64,000 nucleotides of DNA from Aporrectodea caliginosa (GCA_020284085.1 JACEVL010000410.1:186001-250000); one strand, 5' to 3'. Shown: positions 22,450 to 33,920, numbered from the stretch's first letter. Numbers and translations are program-made. Notes: a model not told the origin generated them from the sequence alone.

Positions 22450-23179
22450 AAGCGTGCGTGTAATGTGGCATCTGGGTGCACATGGGAGGGTGATGGTCGC
22501 GTCGTGCTGTTGGTTGGCCAGTGCCTGTTAGCGCTGAGGCGTGACAAAGCAGCTTACTTAGCCGATAAGCACGTCAGCGTCATTAGGACGCCGATACACT
22601 CTCCACCCAATTGAACTAATTAAGATGCGCTTGATGTTTTTCTTTCCTTCGATGGCTGCTTATCTAGCGCTCTTCTGCCTACGCATTGACTGCCTGCTGC
22701 TGGTGCTTCTGCCGCTCTCTTGTATTTCTCTTTCTTCCTTTGAGTGCGGACAGGCTTCTTATACGTACAGGCCTAACACATATAATGTATACGCAGGCCT
22801 AATCAACGCTGCGTTCACATTGCAGCCGAGGAGCCTTTGTGAGGTTCCTAAAACGCGCTATATAATTTTTTAGGTACACAGATGGATAACATCTGAATCA
22901 TACTATAAGAAATTGTATGGCATTACATTTAGAGATATGTGAACAGATGATCTTCGCTGGAGATTGTGATAAACGGATAAAAGACGAATGTATATCTTTT
23001 CTCCACCAGGTGTATCTTTCAAACCGACAATGCGCAACAGACATACTTCTGCCTCATGCACAGACCACACTGCAGACTTGCTCTGGCTTTGAAATCGACT
23101 TTATGTCGATTACCAAAATAGTTACCTATTGTTGAGTAACTGTTTTGATTGCCAGCGATTGTGCTTCACCGAAAAGCAA
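22450..23179. other. No recognised gene
   Basis: An ATG-initiated 82-codon frame at 22625-22873 has two hydrophobic stretches near its start but no recognisable family. It may be chance. Nothing else was seen before the piggyBac-type element. Confidence 0.4.
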
Positions 23180-25336
23180 TTAACCTTCGCAGGACCAAGC
23201 GGGGTAAATAATTACCCCAGGGGTATTTGGATGTTGATTCCGGAGCAACTGTGGGGAGTTATAATTTGACATTTCATGTGTTTACAAGTTAATACCCCAG
23301 ACATATTCTGACACCATAACCACCTTGATGTCATGTTGTGGGGAAAAGATATTTGAGTCCAAAGTGTCATGGGGTAAATATTTACCCCGCTTGGACCTCG
23401 ACGTCGTTATTTTTTCGAACATAGGAAAAAATATTTTTTAAATATCTGAGCTCAGAAGTAACTTAAAATCATAAATAAAGTGTTGAATCTGCCAAAGAAT
23501 TAAGTTTTGATAGTAGCATAATTGTGGAGAGTCTACTTTCCAAGAGGGCGGCCAATATGGCCGCCAAAAGACAAAAATATGCATATCCCAGCTCATAGAC
23601 AAGCTATAATAACAAGCGAAGTGTCGAATTTAGTATTTTCAAGGTCAGGGATTCGATTTGTCGTAACGGCAATAGTATGAGAGTGTTAATTTCCAAGATG
23701 GCGGCCAATATGGCCGCTAAAACACAAAACTATGTGTATCTCAGCTCACAGGTAAGATACATTAACAAATGAAGTGTCAAATTTAGTATATTCAAGGTCA
23801 AGGAATTGACTTATCGTAGTGGCAATAGTGTGTGAGTGTTACTTTTCAAGATGGCGGTCAATATGGCGCCAAAACACAGAAATTTGTATATCTCAGCTCA
23901 TATTTAGCTTTTGGTGGCCATAATGGACGCCATCTTGGATAGTAACGCTACCATACTATTGCCACTACGAGAAATCGATACGTTGATCTTGATTGTATTA
24001 AATTTGACACTTCTTTTGTTATTTTAGCTAAACTTAAAGCTGAAATATGCATGATTTGTTTCTGCGGCCACATTGGTCGCCATCTTGGATAGTATCATCC
24101 CGACACTTTTGCTACTGCGAAAAAACGACTGTTTGACCTTGAAATTATAAAATTTGACACTTCATTTGCTATCGTAGCTTACCTATAAGCTAAGATATTT
24201 ATATCTGTGTTTTGGCGGCCATATTGGCCGCCATCTTGGAAAGAAACACTCGCACACTATTGGCACTACGAGAAAGGGATTCCTTGATCTTGAAACTATT
24301 AAATTCGACACTTTATTTCTTACGGTAGCTTACCTATGAGGTGAGACATAAATATTTTGTTTTGGCGGCCATATTGGCCGCCATTTTGGATAGTATCAAT
24401 ATAACACTATTGCAACTACGAGAAATCGATTTCTTGATCTTGAAACTATTAAAGTTGAGCCTTCATTTGTTATTGTAGCTTATTTTGATCTGAGATATAC
24501 AAATTTGTGTGATTTGGCGGCCATCTTGTCCGCCATCTTGGATAGTAGTATTCCTACACTATTGCTACTATGAAAAATCGATTGACTGACCTTAAAATTA
24601 TTAAATTCGACGCTTCATTTGTTACTGTGGCTTGCCTATCAGCTGAGATATGCATTTTGTGTGTTATGGCGGCCATATTGGCCGCCATCTTGGAAAGTAA
24701 CACTCGCACACTATTGGCACTGCAATAAATCGATTCGGTGACCTTGAATCTATTTAATTAGACACTCTATTTGTTATGGTAGCCTACCTATAAGCTGATA
24801 TAGACATTCATTTGTTTAAGCGGCCATATTGGCCGCCATCTTGGAAAATAACACTCCCACACTATTAACTACGAAAAATGGTATCCTTGGCCTTGAAACT
24901 ATTAAATTCGACACTTCATTTGTTGCTGTAGCTTGCCTATGAGCTGAGATATGCATTTTGTGTTTTATCGCGGCCATATTGGCCGCCATTTTGGAAAGTA
25001 ACACTCGCACACTATTGGCACTGCAATAAATCGATTCGGTGACCTTGAATCTATTTAATTAGACACTCTATTTGTTATGGTAACTTAACTATGAGCTGAG
25101 ATATACATTTTTGTGTGTTTTGGCGGCCATATTGGCCGCCATCTTGAAAAGTAACACTTGCACCCTATTGGCACTACAGGAAATGGATTCCTTGACCTTG
25201 ACAATATTAAATTCGATACTTCATTTGTTATTGTAGCTTACCTGTGAGCTGAGATATTACAAATTTTGGTGGGGTAAATAATTACCCCGCTTGGACCTCG
25301 ACGTATCGTAAAATGTTTTGGTCCTGCGAAGGTTAA
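23180..25336. mobile_element. piggyBac-type non-autonomous element, 2.15 kb
   Basis: The element is flanked on both sides by TTAA (23180-23183 and 25333-25336) and starts and ends with the 15-bp inverted repeat CCTTCGCAGGACCAA. TTAA targets and CC-starting termini are diagnostic of the piggyBac superfamily. Subterminal copies of GGGGTAAATAATTACCCC next to GCTTGGACC lie at 23196-23217 and 25270-25295 in inverted orientation, and a third lies at about 23372. No transposase frame is present. The interior is a satellite-like array (see 23520-25260). Confidence 0.88.
23520..25260. repeat. Twelve-unit ~151-bp array with YY1-like palindromes inside the piggyBac-type element
   Basis: Each unit has a core of the form GCGGCCATATTGGCCGCCAT followed by CTTGGA. 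Three units (cores near 23541, 23695, 23848) face one way. Nine (near 23926, 24076, 24227, 24377, 24529, 24681, 24832, 24982, 25135) face the other. Spacing within each arm is 150-153 bp. The core contains AAGATGGCGGC, the textbook YY1 site, exact in several units and with one or two changes in the rest. The unit body carries 'ttgatcttgaaactattaaa' and 'gagctgagatat' words. Frames across it are repeat artefacts. Confidence 0.95.
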
Positions 25337-25642
25337 GCATTGTTGCCAATAATTGGCTTGGCTGTCAAGTTATTCTTTGTGATTGTCGAACAAGGTGTTT
25401 GATGGCCAAGAAACTTCAGTTGTAGCTGACTGCGCTTGTATGCTAAATAATTGGGACCTATTGGGATTTACTGATTGAGCAGTAATTTAATTCTGAAGAC
25501 TTGAACCAAGATCTTCCCTTATTGTCTTGACCAGGTTTCACTAGACTCAATCACGAGAGCATAATATATGAACCGACCCTACGATTATTAAAGAGAGCAG
25601 GCTCAAGCTTACATCAGAAATAAAGAAAGATTCGCCACTGAT

Positions 25643-25740
25643 CGTACTCTGGCAGTGCCAGTCCCAAGCCTAAAGAAAGCAGTAGGGCGACGCTAATCAT
25701 CTTTGTTATGACACAGTGTCGTTAAACAACAACCAACTAA
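25643..25740 (+). mobile_element. SINE family B, 3' part
   Basis: The sequence from 'cgtactctggcagtgccagt' to 'cgttaaacaacaacc' matches the body of the SINE at 12075-12345 and, inverted, 29565-29651. The tRNA-like head is missing or too diverged to see. Confidence 0.75.
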
Positions 25741-25949
25741 ACAAGCCAAGCGTCGATTGTGACCTGTGAGAATCGATCTGTTCATGAGTCGAGGCTCAAG
25801 CGTGACTCAAGCCGAGCCATTGATCAATCGAGTCAAATGTGAATGAAAAACCACCGACTGAAGAAATCGAACGATGCTCAAACTGACCTACAAATGAATC
25901 GACCGTTACTTCAACTAAACACCAATCGAGCCACACATGCTCCGACGGT

Positions 25950-26490
25950 GCTTAGTTGCTTGAACCAAGCCACGAACCATGGCTTGGTTCATGGCAACTG
26001 GCGACGAACCAAGCCATGCACGAATAGAACGGGACATCCACTGAGCCAGACAGACGCATTTATGGACGGAGACAGGAAGCGAGACGTGCGCTGCAGGCGG
26101 CGGCGGAAGCGGGCGCTGTGGCGACGGCGGCGGCGCCTACCTTGAAGTGGGAGCAGTTCCAGTCCGTCACCGCCGCCGTGGCAGAGGTCGTCGAGAGAAG
26201 GATGAAGAGCAGACATTATAGCCACCATTCGATTGTCTTCGATGGGGAATTAACGACAACGGACGAGCGCCTACAGTCGCTCGCTCTAATCTCCGGGGGT
26301 ACAGGGCAAACAAGTCCTTCTCCTCCCACTCCTCCTCCTCCTTCTGCTGCTCCTTGTGAGGAGGACCCTGCCAGCCAGCGATCGATCGGTGGTCGGACCC
26401 TTTCAGCGCGGCGGTCTGCAGCCTCCTCACTGCAGGATGCGTGCGACTCGGGTGCAGCGCCTGCCGACTCGCTTGACAGGTAATGTACGA
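25950..26490 (+). other. GC-rich island with an open frame ending at a splice donor; possible exon
   Basis: From about 26061 to 26482 one plus-strand frame stays open (QEARRALQAAAEAGAVATAA, then APTLKWEQFQSVTAAVAEVV, a TSPSPPTPPPP stretch and an acidic/serine-rich end). It runs to GCTTGACAG followed by GTAATG, a fair splice donor. No ATG in this frame precedes the helical part, so an upstream exon would be needed. The minus strand is also open here, which weakens the case. A 12-bp inverted repeat (TGAACCAAGCCA) lies at 25961 and 25980. It may be a first or internal exon, or only a CpG island. Confidence 0.25.
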
Positions 26491-27779
26491 CGGGACAGGG
26501 CAGCAGGACGGGCGACAGAGCGTGACGGCGGATGAGGCGCTTGGTGCCGGCCACGGGCCGTCGAGGCTGTGTCGACTGTCGTCGGGAAGTCCAGATATCC
26601 ATCGATAATCACGACTTTGTGTCATCAATCACGGCTCATGACGGTCGACTGAATGGACGGCCACGACGTACAAATGGGACGACGAAGAGACACAGAGACA
26701 CAGAGACACAGACGGCGACAGAGACAAAGAGACAGAGATAGAGAGACAGAGGCGACGTGGAATGGACAGCTATAGAAGCTGCACATATATAGCAGGGAGA
26801 GCGTGAGAAGGAAAACGAAAGACAACCTCAAAGACAAAACGAGAGATATAGAATGCAGCTTAGAAATGAAACAAGGTATACATGTGCATGGGCCAATGCG
26901 TACAGAAGACACACAAACAATGGAGACAAGAAAAGAAAGGAAAACAGAGACTGATTGTAAATAAATTAAGGAAAGACAAAAGAACGAAAGACAAAAGAAT
27001 GAAACCACAGAAAGAATGTATACATATAGTAAAAGTAGAGACAGGAAGACGGTGTACGCTAACACAAGATAGACAGACAAAAGAAGCAGTGATGAGAACA
27101 GCGAGAGAGACAGACAGGAAGATCAGGAGAGGAGGGTGAGAAAAATTAGACAGAATCACAAGGATGTGAGGACGCCAGGACGGTATACCTTCGCTGAAGA
27201 GAACCGAAGAAATAGGCTGAGGAACACACAGACAGAGCTATAGGCATACGGATGAAGGAATGAAGGCACACAGCTACAGACAGAAAACGATATTTCGCTC
27301 CATGCATCTGGACTGGTTTTCCGATGAGGAGACTGGTTTTCCGATGAGGAGATATCTTTATCAAGTGCCACACCAAATTACATTACAAAGTGGGACGCAG
27401 AAACCCGATGGAAATACACAGAGGCAGAGAACTATAGGCCATGCATGCAGTCGAGAAAGGTTTACGCTGTATACGAAAGAAGAAAGTGAAATTATTATGG
27501 ACAGCGACAGAGACGAAGCGAAAGAAATACAGAAGTAGTCAAAGGACGTGTATACCACAAAAGCTAATGTATAATCACGAGCAGATACGGAGATTCTGCA
27601 AGAGAGGAGGACGCTTGATTGGAGGAGGGGGCCATTCAGTCAAATGCCGCATCAACCAACCACGGAAAACAACACGGCGTGCGTGCATGCGTCTTAAAAC
27701 GTTCTTCGTCTGGCATGCACGCTATGCTATGCTACAGATGATTCCTATGACTTCTGTTCTACGCCAGATTATACTATAT
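26491..27779. other. Purine-rich stretch, no gene recognised
   Basis: (GACACA)n and (GAGACA)n words occur at 26690-26750, and long A/G-rich sequence runs to about 27140. A 21-bp unit containing 'ggttttccgatgaggag' is tandemly duplicated at about 27310-27352. Minus-strand frames are low-complexity Ser/Leu/Phe artefacts of the purine bias. Confidence 0.6.
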
Positions 27780-28145
27780 GAAAAGTAATGGAAGTAATTA
27801 AAAGATGGACGAATGAATGAAGGGAGGAAAGGGTGAAACGAGATAAATGGATGGAGGAAAAGAGGCAGAGTGGAACGCAGAAAGGAAAAGATGGACAGAT
27901 GCAAGGACGGACTTTGGATGGACGATGGTAATAAATGGGAATGATGGACGATGTTAATAAATGGGGAAAAAAGTGCGGAGAGAGGCAAAGAAACGGAAGA
28001 GTTGGAGAAACGAATGAACAAACGAAAGAAGGAATAAATGAAAGAACTACACTAAACAAGAAGAAAAACCGAAAAAGCAAGGCATACAAGAATGGAGAGA
28101 ACCATTAATTTAAAAGGTGTAAAATAGGATAGTATTATAGAAGAG
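27780..28145 (+). repeat. Polypurine tract, copy 2 of a ~360-bp direct repeat
   Basis: This aligns with 18161-18540 in the same orientation. It contains a small internal duplication ('ggacgatggtaataaatggg' and 'ggacgatgttaataaatggg') absent from copy 1. Confidence 0.85.
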
Positions 28146-28273
28146 ACGAGCTACGAGAACTATTTACTGGTTCCCTGATGACATCGCCACGAATAAAGTC
28201 ACCGAGAGTTTGATTTCTTAATATGCGTTTAAAGGCAAACTGCTTGGTGGATCCAAAAGCTAAGTAGGTGTGA

Positions 28274-28549
28274 GCAAATTTTATCGTCGTAGAAGGTGAA
28301 CCTATAGTTGCATGGTGGGAACGTTTTCGACGAACATTTCCAGTCATCGAAACTTCTCTGGAAAAGGCTGAATCAAATGGGGCATGCCATTACCCTCCCT
28401 GGATCCGTCCTTGGTATAAAAAGCGTTTAGATATAGTATACTATAGGCATCGGAAGTCGATGAATCTAACAATGCATTCCAAAGCTGAGTTGTATTATGC
28501 ATGCGCTGTTACCGATATCTTCAACAAAAAGAGATACAAGGAGGAATGA
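28274..28549 (+). CDS. Candidate terminal exon of an unknown protein
   Basis: The frame is open for 91 codons and ends in TGA. It has no early ATG, and a stop lies just before it, so it would need splicing. An acceptor-like TTTTATCGTCGTAG ends at 28292, in phase with the frame. The peptide (VAWWERFRRTFPVIETSLEK, later HYPPWIRPWYKKRLDIVYYR, then AELYYACAVTDIFNKKRYKE) is rich in Trp, Tyr and Arg and has the mixed composition of real protein, unlike neighbouring chance frames. I do not recognise the family. It could also be a fragment of a transposon protein. No partner exon was identified. Confidence 0.35.
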   Translation, partial: ANFIVVEGEPIVAWWERFRRTFPVIETSLEKAESNGACHYPPWIRPWYKKRLDIVYYRHRKSMNLTMHSKAELYYACAVTDIFNKKRYKEE

Positions 28550-28899
28550 ACAACCCATTGGGATAAAAAAAGTAGTTAACATGCTTCAGACAATTATATG
28601 GTATATCAAGAATTTAGAGCAACTTATGCAGTGTGCTAGATGAAGGCTTTCGGTTTCAATGTCATCTAATACGAATTAATTGAAATTTCGTGTTACCGCT
28701 TAACCCTTTTCTACCGCAGCTTTATAGGCGATTTCTTGTCGGTTGTATTCATGACCATTTGTAGTATTTTCTGTAATAGTTAGAAAGATCACCTCGGTCT
28801 CCTATAAGTTTCAGAAATTTGCTGCAGTCTTTGCATGGACCGACGCAGTTACACTTTCTTCAGCCTCAAAATCCATTTCGCATATAGGAGCAATTTGTG

Positions 28900-29090
28900 G
28901 GCGTAAACCGTGTATATAGTGGGGGCGCTTTGCGGATCAAGTAACCATCAGTTCGCTACGGCCCATGCATGGCAGCCGGAATTGATCGTAAGCGTCGGCT
29001 ATTTTCGCGGACTATGCAACGCAAAGAGAATAGTGTGACCTGCGCGTACAGATCTCAATACCTGACGCCAACCGAACCGACAAATGTGAA
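28900..29090. other. Small GC-rich block
   Basis: About 190 bp with raised GC and CpG content lies in an AT-rich setting. It carries 'gtgggggc' and 'acggcccatg' words also present in the 16430-16700 island, but no overall alignment was established. Its function is unknown. Confidence 0.25.
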
Positions 29091-29109
29091 ACTTCTCCAA
29101 TCATGTATA

Positions 29110-29450
29110 TATATATATGCATATATAATGTGACTATTTATATAGCGCTGTGCGATCCGAGGTCAAGAGAAAAGAGCGCTGTACATTAGTTTAAGATCAA
29201 TAACAGCCATATATAATAGTTTTAAACATAGGTCTTGAGTCTGTTGTGATCTGAATGTCCTCAGAGATGTTCCATGCATTAGGTCCAGCGACAGAGAAGG
29301 GACAGTCGCCGAACCCCGTATACCAGACCGAGGGACTTGTAGTCAATTTTTTTATGAGGACCGTGTAACGTAGATCTCTTAAGGTCCTCTGTTTCTCAAA
29401 GGCAGAAGTCAGAGATATAATCTTCCATGTGGTCATTCACTGCTTTATAA
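29110..29450 (-). pseudogene. LINE remnant: reverse-transcriptase tail and 3' end
   Basis: The minus strand encodes SVWYTGFGDCPFSVAGPNAW, then N, matching the G-D-x-x-F-x-V-A-G-P-x-x-W-N tail of CR1-like polymerases. It is followed by 'ttaaactaatgtacagcgctcttttctcttgacc' and a TATAT-rich end with the GCGCTATATAAA word. It is 5'-truncated. Confidence 0.65.
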
Positions 29451-29564
29451 ATAATCAGACACAGTTTGTACTTGATATGACGGCCGAGGTTGTCGCGTAG
29501 CAGATCTGTGATATGAGCGGATGTTGTTCGGTCATATATATATAGAAGATGGTGGTGGAAGTGT

Positions 29565-29651
29565 CAGTTTAACGACACTGTGTGATAACAAAGATCAACC
29601 TCGTCGCCCTCTTCCTTTATCCAGGCTTGGGACTGGCACTGTCAGAGTACG
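29565..29651 (-). mobile_element. SINE family B, partial, inverted
   Basis: On the minus strand this reads 'cgtactctgacagtgccagt' to 'cacagtgtcgttaaactg', nearly the same as 25643-25740. Confidence 0.75.
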
Positions 29652-29659
29652 AACAGTGG

Positions 29660-31040
29660 CGGAGTTCGCCATATATAGATGTGACGGGCATAAATATTTT
29701 ATATAAGCTTGTTCATTTTTACGCACGTTGGCTGTGTAAATAAACATACATATGCATATAAATACACACGAAAGCATATTAGTGTTGGAGCTGAGTTTTG
29801 ACTCATATATTTCTATGGATATACACATTTCTGTGTAAATATAGGGTACCCCATTTTATGTGCATGCTAATGGGGGGGTATTGCTGACAGCAATATAGGG
29901 GCTCACAGTGTCAATCAATTGTGGTTGGAGCATATATGTCTGATCCTCCTCTATCTCTCTTTCATCCATCGTCGTCGTGTTTCATCACACAGTTAACACT
30001 GGCCAAAGCATCATTTGTATACACAGATAATGACGAACGATGCCATGCCTTGAACGTGCTTCCCTGAATACGCGTTCTATATTTCAGACCCATTATTTGT
30101 TCACCTTTGTGTATACATGCACCTACAGGCTACACCTTTCGACTCTATTTGCCGCTCATTGTGTCGAATGTCATCGCGATCCTGACAGAATCGCCTGCGA
30201 TTGATTAATGAGAACGACTTCTGTTGCGCTATAGCTCGCGAGCGACTCATGCTGCAGATATAACCAGAAAAGGTCTAGCAATTAACACTATAATGATGAG
30301 CTGCATTGGTTTCCCAGTCACTTTTAGCACACTCTCATTTGGTCTGTCAAGAAAAGATAATTTATTTTTAGGCCTAGTCAAATGGTGGCATTATTCAACA
30401 AATATGACGCAAAGTTTGACTAAGGGTGCGGACAAGTCTGAATTGACCGAGCGAATTCTCTGAAACAGGGCTGAACTGAACAACGAATGTTTTCAAAGCT
30501 GAAAGCAGTAATTCGGAAACGACAACAGCCAAGGTCAGCTTTTTGATAGCTGAAGCTGTAGAAAAAGAGGAAAACCGTTTCCTGATGTGGAATTTATAAA
30601 AGATTAATTGCTCGTGGATATCTATTATATATAGGGCGGTCTGTCCAGATAAAATTATAAAATACCAGTCTATCACATCAAATTGTGGCAAGGCGAGTTA
30701 ATGATTTAGCTTCCAACATTCAAATATCTCATTAAGAGACTTGATGTTTGCCAGTTTTACAGGTTGGCACTCCACGAGAGCAAGGATTTAAGTGATAAAA
30801 CTCAACCGGAATTCTTTATTATGAAAGTTGCCAAAAAAAGTTATGTTAAGAAACTGCACTGAAGATCACAACGACTGGAGAGGAGATTTTCCATGAAGTA
30901 AGTCAAATTTTGACGAAATTTGATCTTTTTGAAAGAAAGCTTTGTAACTTGACAACTGATGAAGACTCTTCCATGATTGGTAAGCACAACGGATTCGTTA
31001 TATTAATGCACAAATCACTTAGGTAGCTACTTAACAGCTA
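29660..31040. other. No recognised gene
   Basis: The frames at 30224-30463 (plus) and 30395-30691 (minus) lack motifs and splice context. No repeat boundaries were seen. Confidence 0.5.
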
Positions 31041-31044
31041 GTCC

Positions 31045-31205
31045 GCGGCTCCGCCTCTCTGATCCTCTGGACACCTGACTCGGACCTCCTTCGGACTATA
31101 CTCTCGGACAACCCTTCTGACTAGACGCAGCGCTCGTGAATAAGCTGGTGCCCTGCGCTGGCTTTCGAATGGCGCTTTAGAAGTTTGGAGATTACGATTA
31201 ATATT
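31045..31205 (+). repeat. Retrotransposon 3' end, family A
   Basis: This carries 'ctcggacaacccttctga', then 'gtgaataagctggtgccc' and 'ggcgctttagaagtttggag' plus 'attacgatta'. It is the longest match to the 13000-13165 copy. Confidence 0.6.
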
Positions 31206-31429
31206 ACAAGGTATATTGCACTATTTAACAGGACATATTGTTGTGAACAGCTTTCTCTCTATAATGACAAATATTAAAACAAACTCAAGAGCACTGCTGA
31301 CAGATGGACATTTAACTATAGAATATTTAGAATAGCTATACATCAACTCTTGAAGCACATGTTGAGTACTTGTGTAAGCAAAGTATCAAGTATCCAACAA
31401 AAAATCAGCAAAATGTGAATTATTACTAT

Positions 31430-31760
31430 TATTATTACAGCAATTTTATATAGCGTCCCTTAAAGGTTGCATATTCAGGAATGCTCCCAGCCCAACCTCG
31501 TCGAACAGAACAGTCTTAAGGGCAGTGAAAACGAGACAGAGTGACCAATAGGTATTTGACGAAGCGCAGTAGGGAGCCCATTGCAGGTCGCAGGGTCAGC
31601 CACGCGAGCGGGGGACAATAAGTTTAGCTTGTGCAGCTGAACGGAAGAGAGCAGCGGCGCTGGACGCGAGTGGTGGAGCAGCAGAGTTCCAGCAAGTATT
31701 ATAGAGGGGCTAAACATTGATACAGCGCCGGACCAAAACGGAAATTCGGAAAACAATGCG
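31430..31760 (-). pseudogene. LINE remnant: reverse-transcriptase C-terminus
   Basis: Reading leftwards, the minus strand gives SPARVADPATCNGLPTALRQ, then IPIGHSVSFS. A shifted frame continues LKTVLFDEVGLGAFLN. This corresponds to the basic stretch, W-N-x-L-P region and L-K-T-x-L-F end of CR1-like enzymes, with Cys in place of the usual Trp. A TATATAGCG word and (TTA)n at 31425-31445 form the 3' terminus. Confidence 0.6.
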
Positions 31761-31879
31761 CTTTAGGACATCCCGCATGCACTCAGAGACTCGACCAAAC
31801 CTGGGAATGCTCTCTACAAGGAGGTCAGAGTGCGCAGGACCCTACTTAGGGACCCGATCCGGCATCTCAAGCATGAATA

Positions 31880-33800
31880 TGCATAATTAATATTAATTAT
31901 TATAGTATCTGACCTGATCGTAAAAGTAAAATTATTGTTTCGTTAATCGTTAGTATGAATTGCGTTGTTTTCAGTATTGATGAAATTTGCCTTCTGCCCC
32001 CGAAGTCTTAGAAAAATGGCAATGTGGCCCTTCGCCAAAAAAGATTAGACAGTCTGCTCAAAATTTGATGCCTTTTAATGAGCTCACAAAAGCGCTTCCT
32101 GTGTCAATCTATATGATGCTAAATGTCTTTAAGACAGAAATGCCATTAGCAAGCAAAACAATGTACAGGAAGCTAGAGGAGTTACCAACAGCGGCCCACG
32201 CACACACGTGTAACCAAATCAACGTATTCCCATTCATAACATATGGCATCATAATCGTAATCTATGGACTAAACATTTTCAATAGTTTAGAGTGACGACG
32301 GGAGGTAGCGTTCGCAGCACATGGTATGCACCTCCGTCCAGTAGTGCCTCGTTGGTAGAAGATGACGCATGCACGTTCGGCTATTCCGCAAACTTTACCG
32401 GGTGCACCGGTCGGTATATATAGGCTATAGCTATATACCAAGGTTTTAGTCATTTTTAGATTTAACTTGGAAATCCCTCATCTCATGCATGATGTAGATG
32501 AAAGCCAGCGTAATGTTTTCATGGATTTAGTGCACGATCCCTCTCGAAATATTTACTTCCTGTTGCTTTTGCTATTGACATCTCTTGTGATTCTATGGAT
32601 GACATAATTGGCGTCAAGAACAGATTCTTCGTCGCTGTGGCGTAAGCAACAGCTTTCATCGGAATTTCGTACCTGATGGCATTGAGCTCATTAGTGCAAA
32701 ATTCGTTTAGATGTTTCGTTCGATTAATTTCTCAGATTTCTTCTGTTTATTTCCGGCAGCAACGGCGTGTCAGCTAGGCATGAATCCTCGGCCAGCAGCA
32801 GCAGAGGGTTTACATGAAACGGAGCTGAATAAATGCCCTGCAGCATTTCACAATTACATTACACAAAATAGGCAGAGGTGAAGTTTTAGAAGTCGTTTGA
32901 ACACACTGGTTTGTGGTTATATTATTGATCCATTCTGTTCAATCTCAGCGTTCATCCCCATGGGCGTATATCCATAAAAAATTTGGAGGGGTTTAAAGAT
33001 TTGGGGGTTCCATTGAAAATCGTCGCAAAAGTCCTTTTTTTATTATGCTTTGTAAAAGCATATAAAAAAATGTTGGAAACGTATTCGGGGGCGTTGAACC
33101 CGTAAAACCACCTCCTAAATACGCCCGTGGACTTTATCCACATTATTCTATCCTTTTCATATAGTTTTGTTGTTTCTCGCATCATTTCGTTTTATGGCCT
33201 CTGCAGTGGCTTCTGCGTGGTATCAATGGTCTTAGCTGTATATGCGTCAAATGGAAATGAGAAGTACGCAATGTAAGAGAAATTTATAGAGTGCAACGAC
33301 AGGTAAAATAATTTGAATAGCGCTCAGGTCCAAATAACAAAAATCCACGAGGAAAATTGATGACTTTTGGCCTTTAACATCAGTTAAGGGTCAAATAGGT
33401 AAAGAGCGAGGTTCAAGAGTTTTCAGAAGTTACTTCGCGATCATTAAAATCTAATTAATAGTATATTATGACTCTTCTATTGCTACATTTACCGCAGTTT
33501 AGAAATGTTCAAAGGTGGGTGGATCTATTTGCGATCTTAGATTTGGTCATTATGCCTAATCCTATATATATCATCGTTTCCAATTACCTCACCTGGAATG
33601 CCCTGTCAGGCGTATACATACCTTGTAAACTACACTGCGTGCGAATTCAACTGACTGAACGAGGATTCATCATGCATCTGCTGTGCACCGATTGCACCGT
33701 CGTCTTCATATCGATCGTCGGCCATCGCCATCGTATAAGACAGAGCACGATTGCCTCGCCATCACATCTCTAGCTCTCTATCTGTGTCTGTGTCTGTCTG
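31880..33800. other. About 1.9 kb without a recognised gene
   Basis: A plus-strand frame at 31987-32295 is open for 102 codons but starts without ATG and shows no known domain. A minus-strand frame at 32952-33185 is likewise unidentified. No clear repeat ends were seen. Confidence 0.45.
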
Positions 33801-33804
33801 ACTA

Positions 33805-33920
33805 TCTGTCTATCTCTTCTTCTTCTTCTTCTTCTACTTCTTCTTCTTCTTCTTCCTCCTCCTCCTCTTCCTCTTCCTTTTCTTCTTCTTCATCTCTCTC
33901 TCATCTCTCTCTCTCCGCTC
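33805..33920. repeat. (CTT)n and (TCTC)n microsatellite
   Basis: A pyrimidine-only run of CTT triplets passes into CCT/TCTC. The poly-serine frame over it is an artefact. Confidence 0.95.

Noticed and set aside
21649..22463. Long open frames on both strands (Thr-Tyr-Ile-His and Met-Tyr-Val-Cys repeats)
   Set aside because: They are translations of the (ATGT)n array; a tetranucleotide without stops stays open in every frame.
24816..25010. 64-codon minus frame with repeated SKMAANMAA
   Set aside because: Translation of the 151-bp repeat core, not a gene.
31987..32295. 102-codon plus frame
   Set aside because: No ATG at its start, no recognised domain, no clear splice acceptor; kept only as unlikely.
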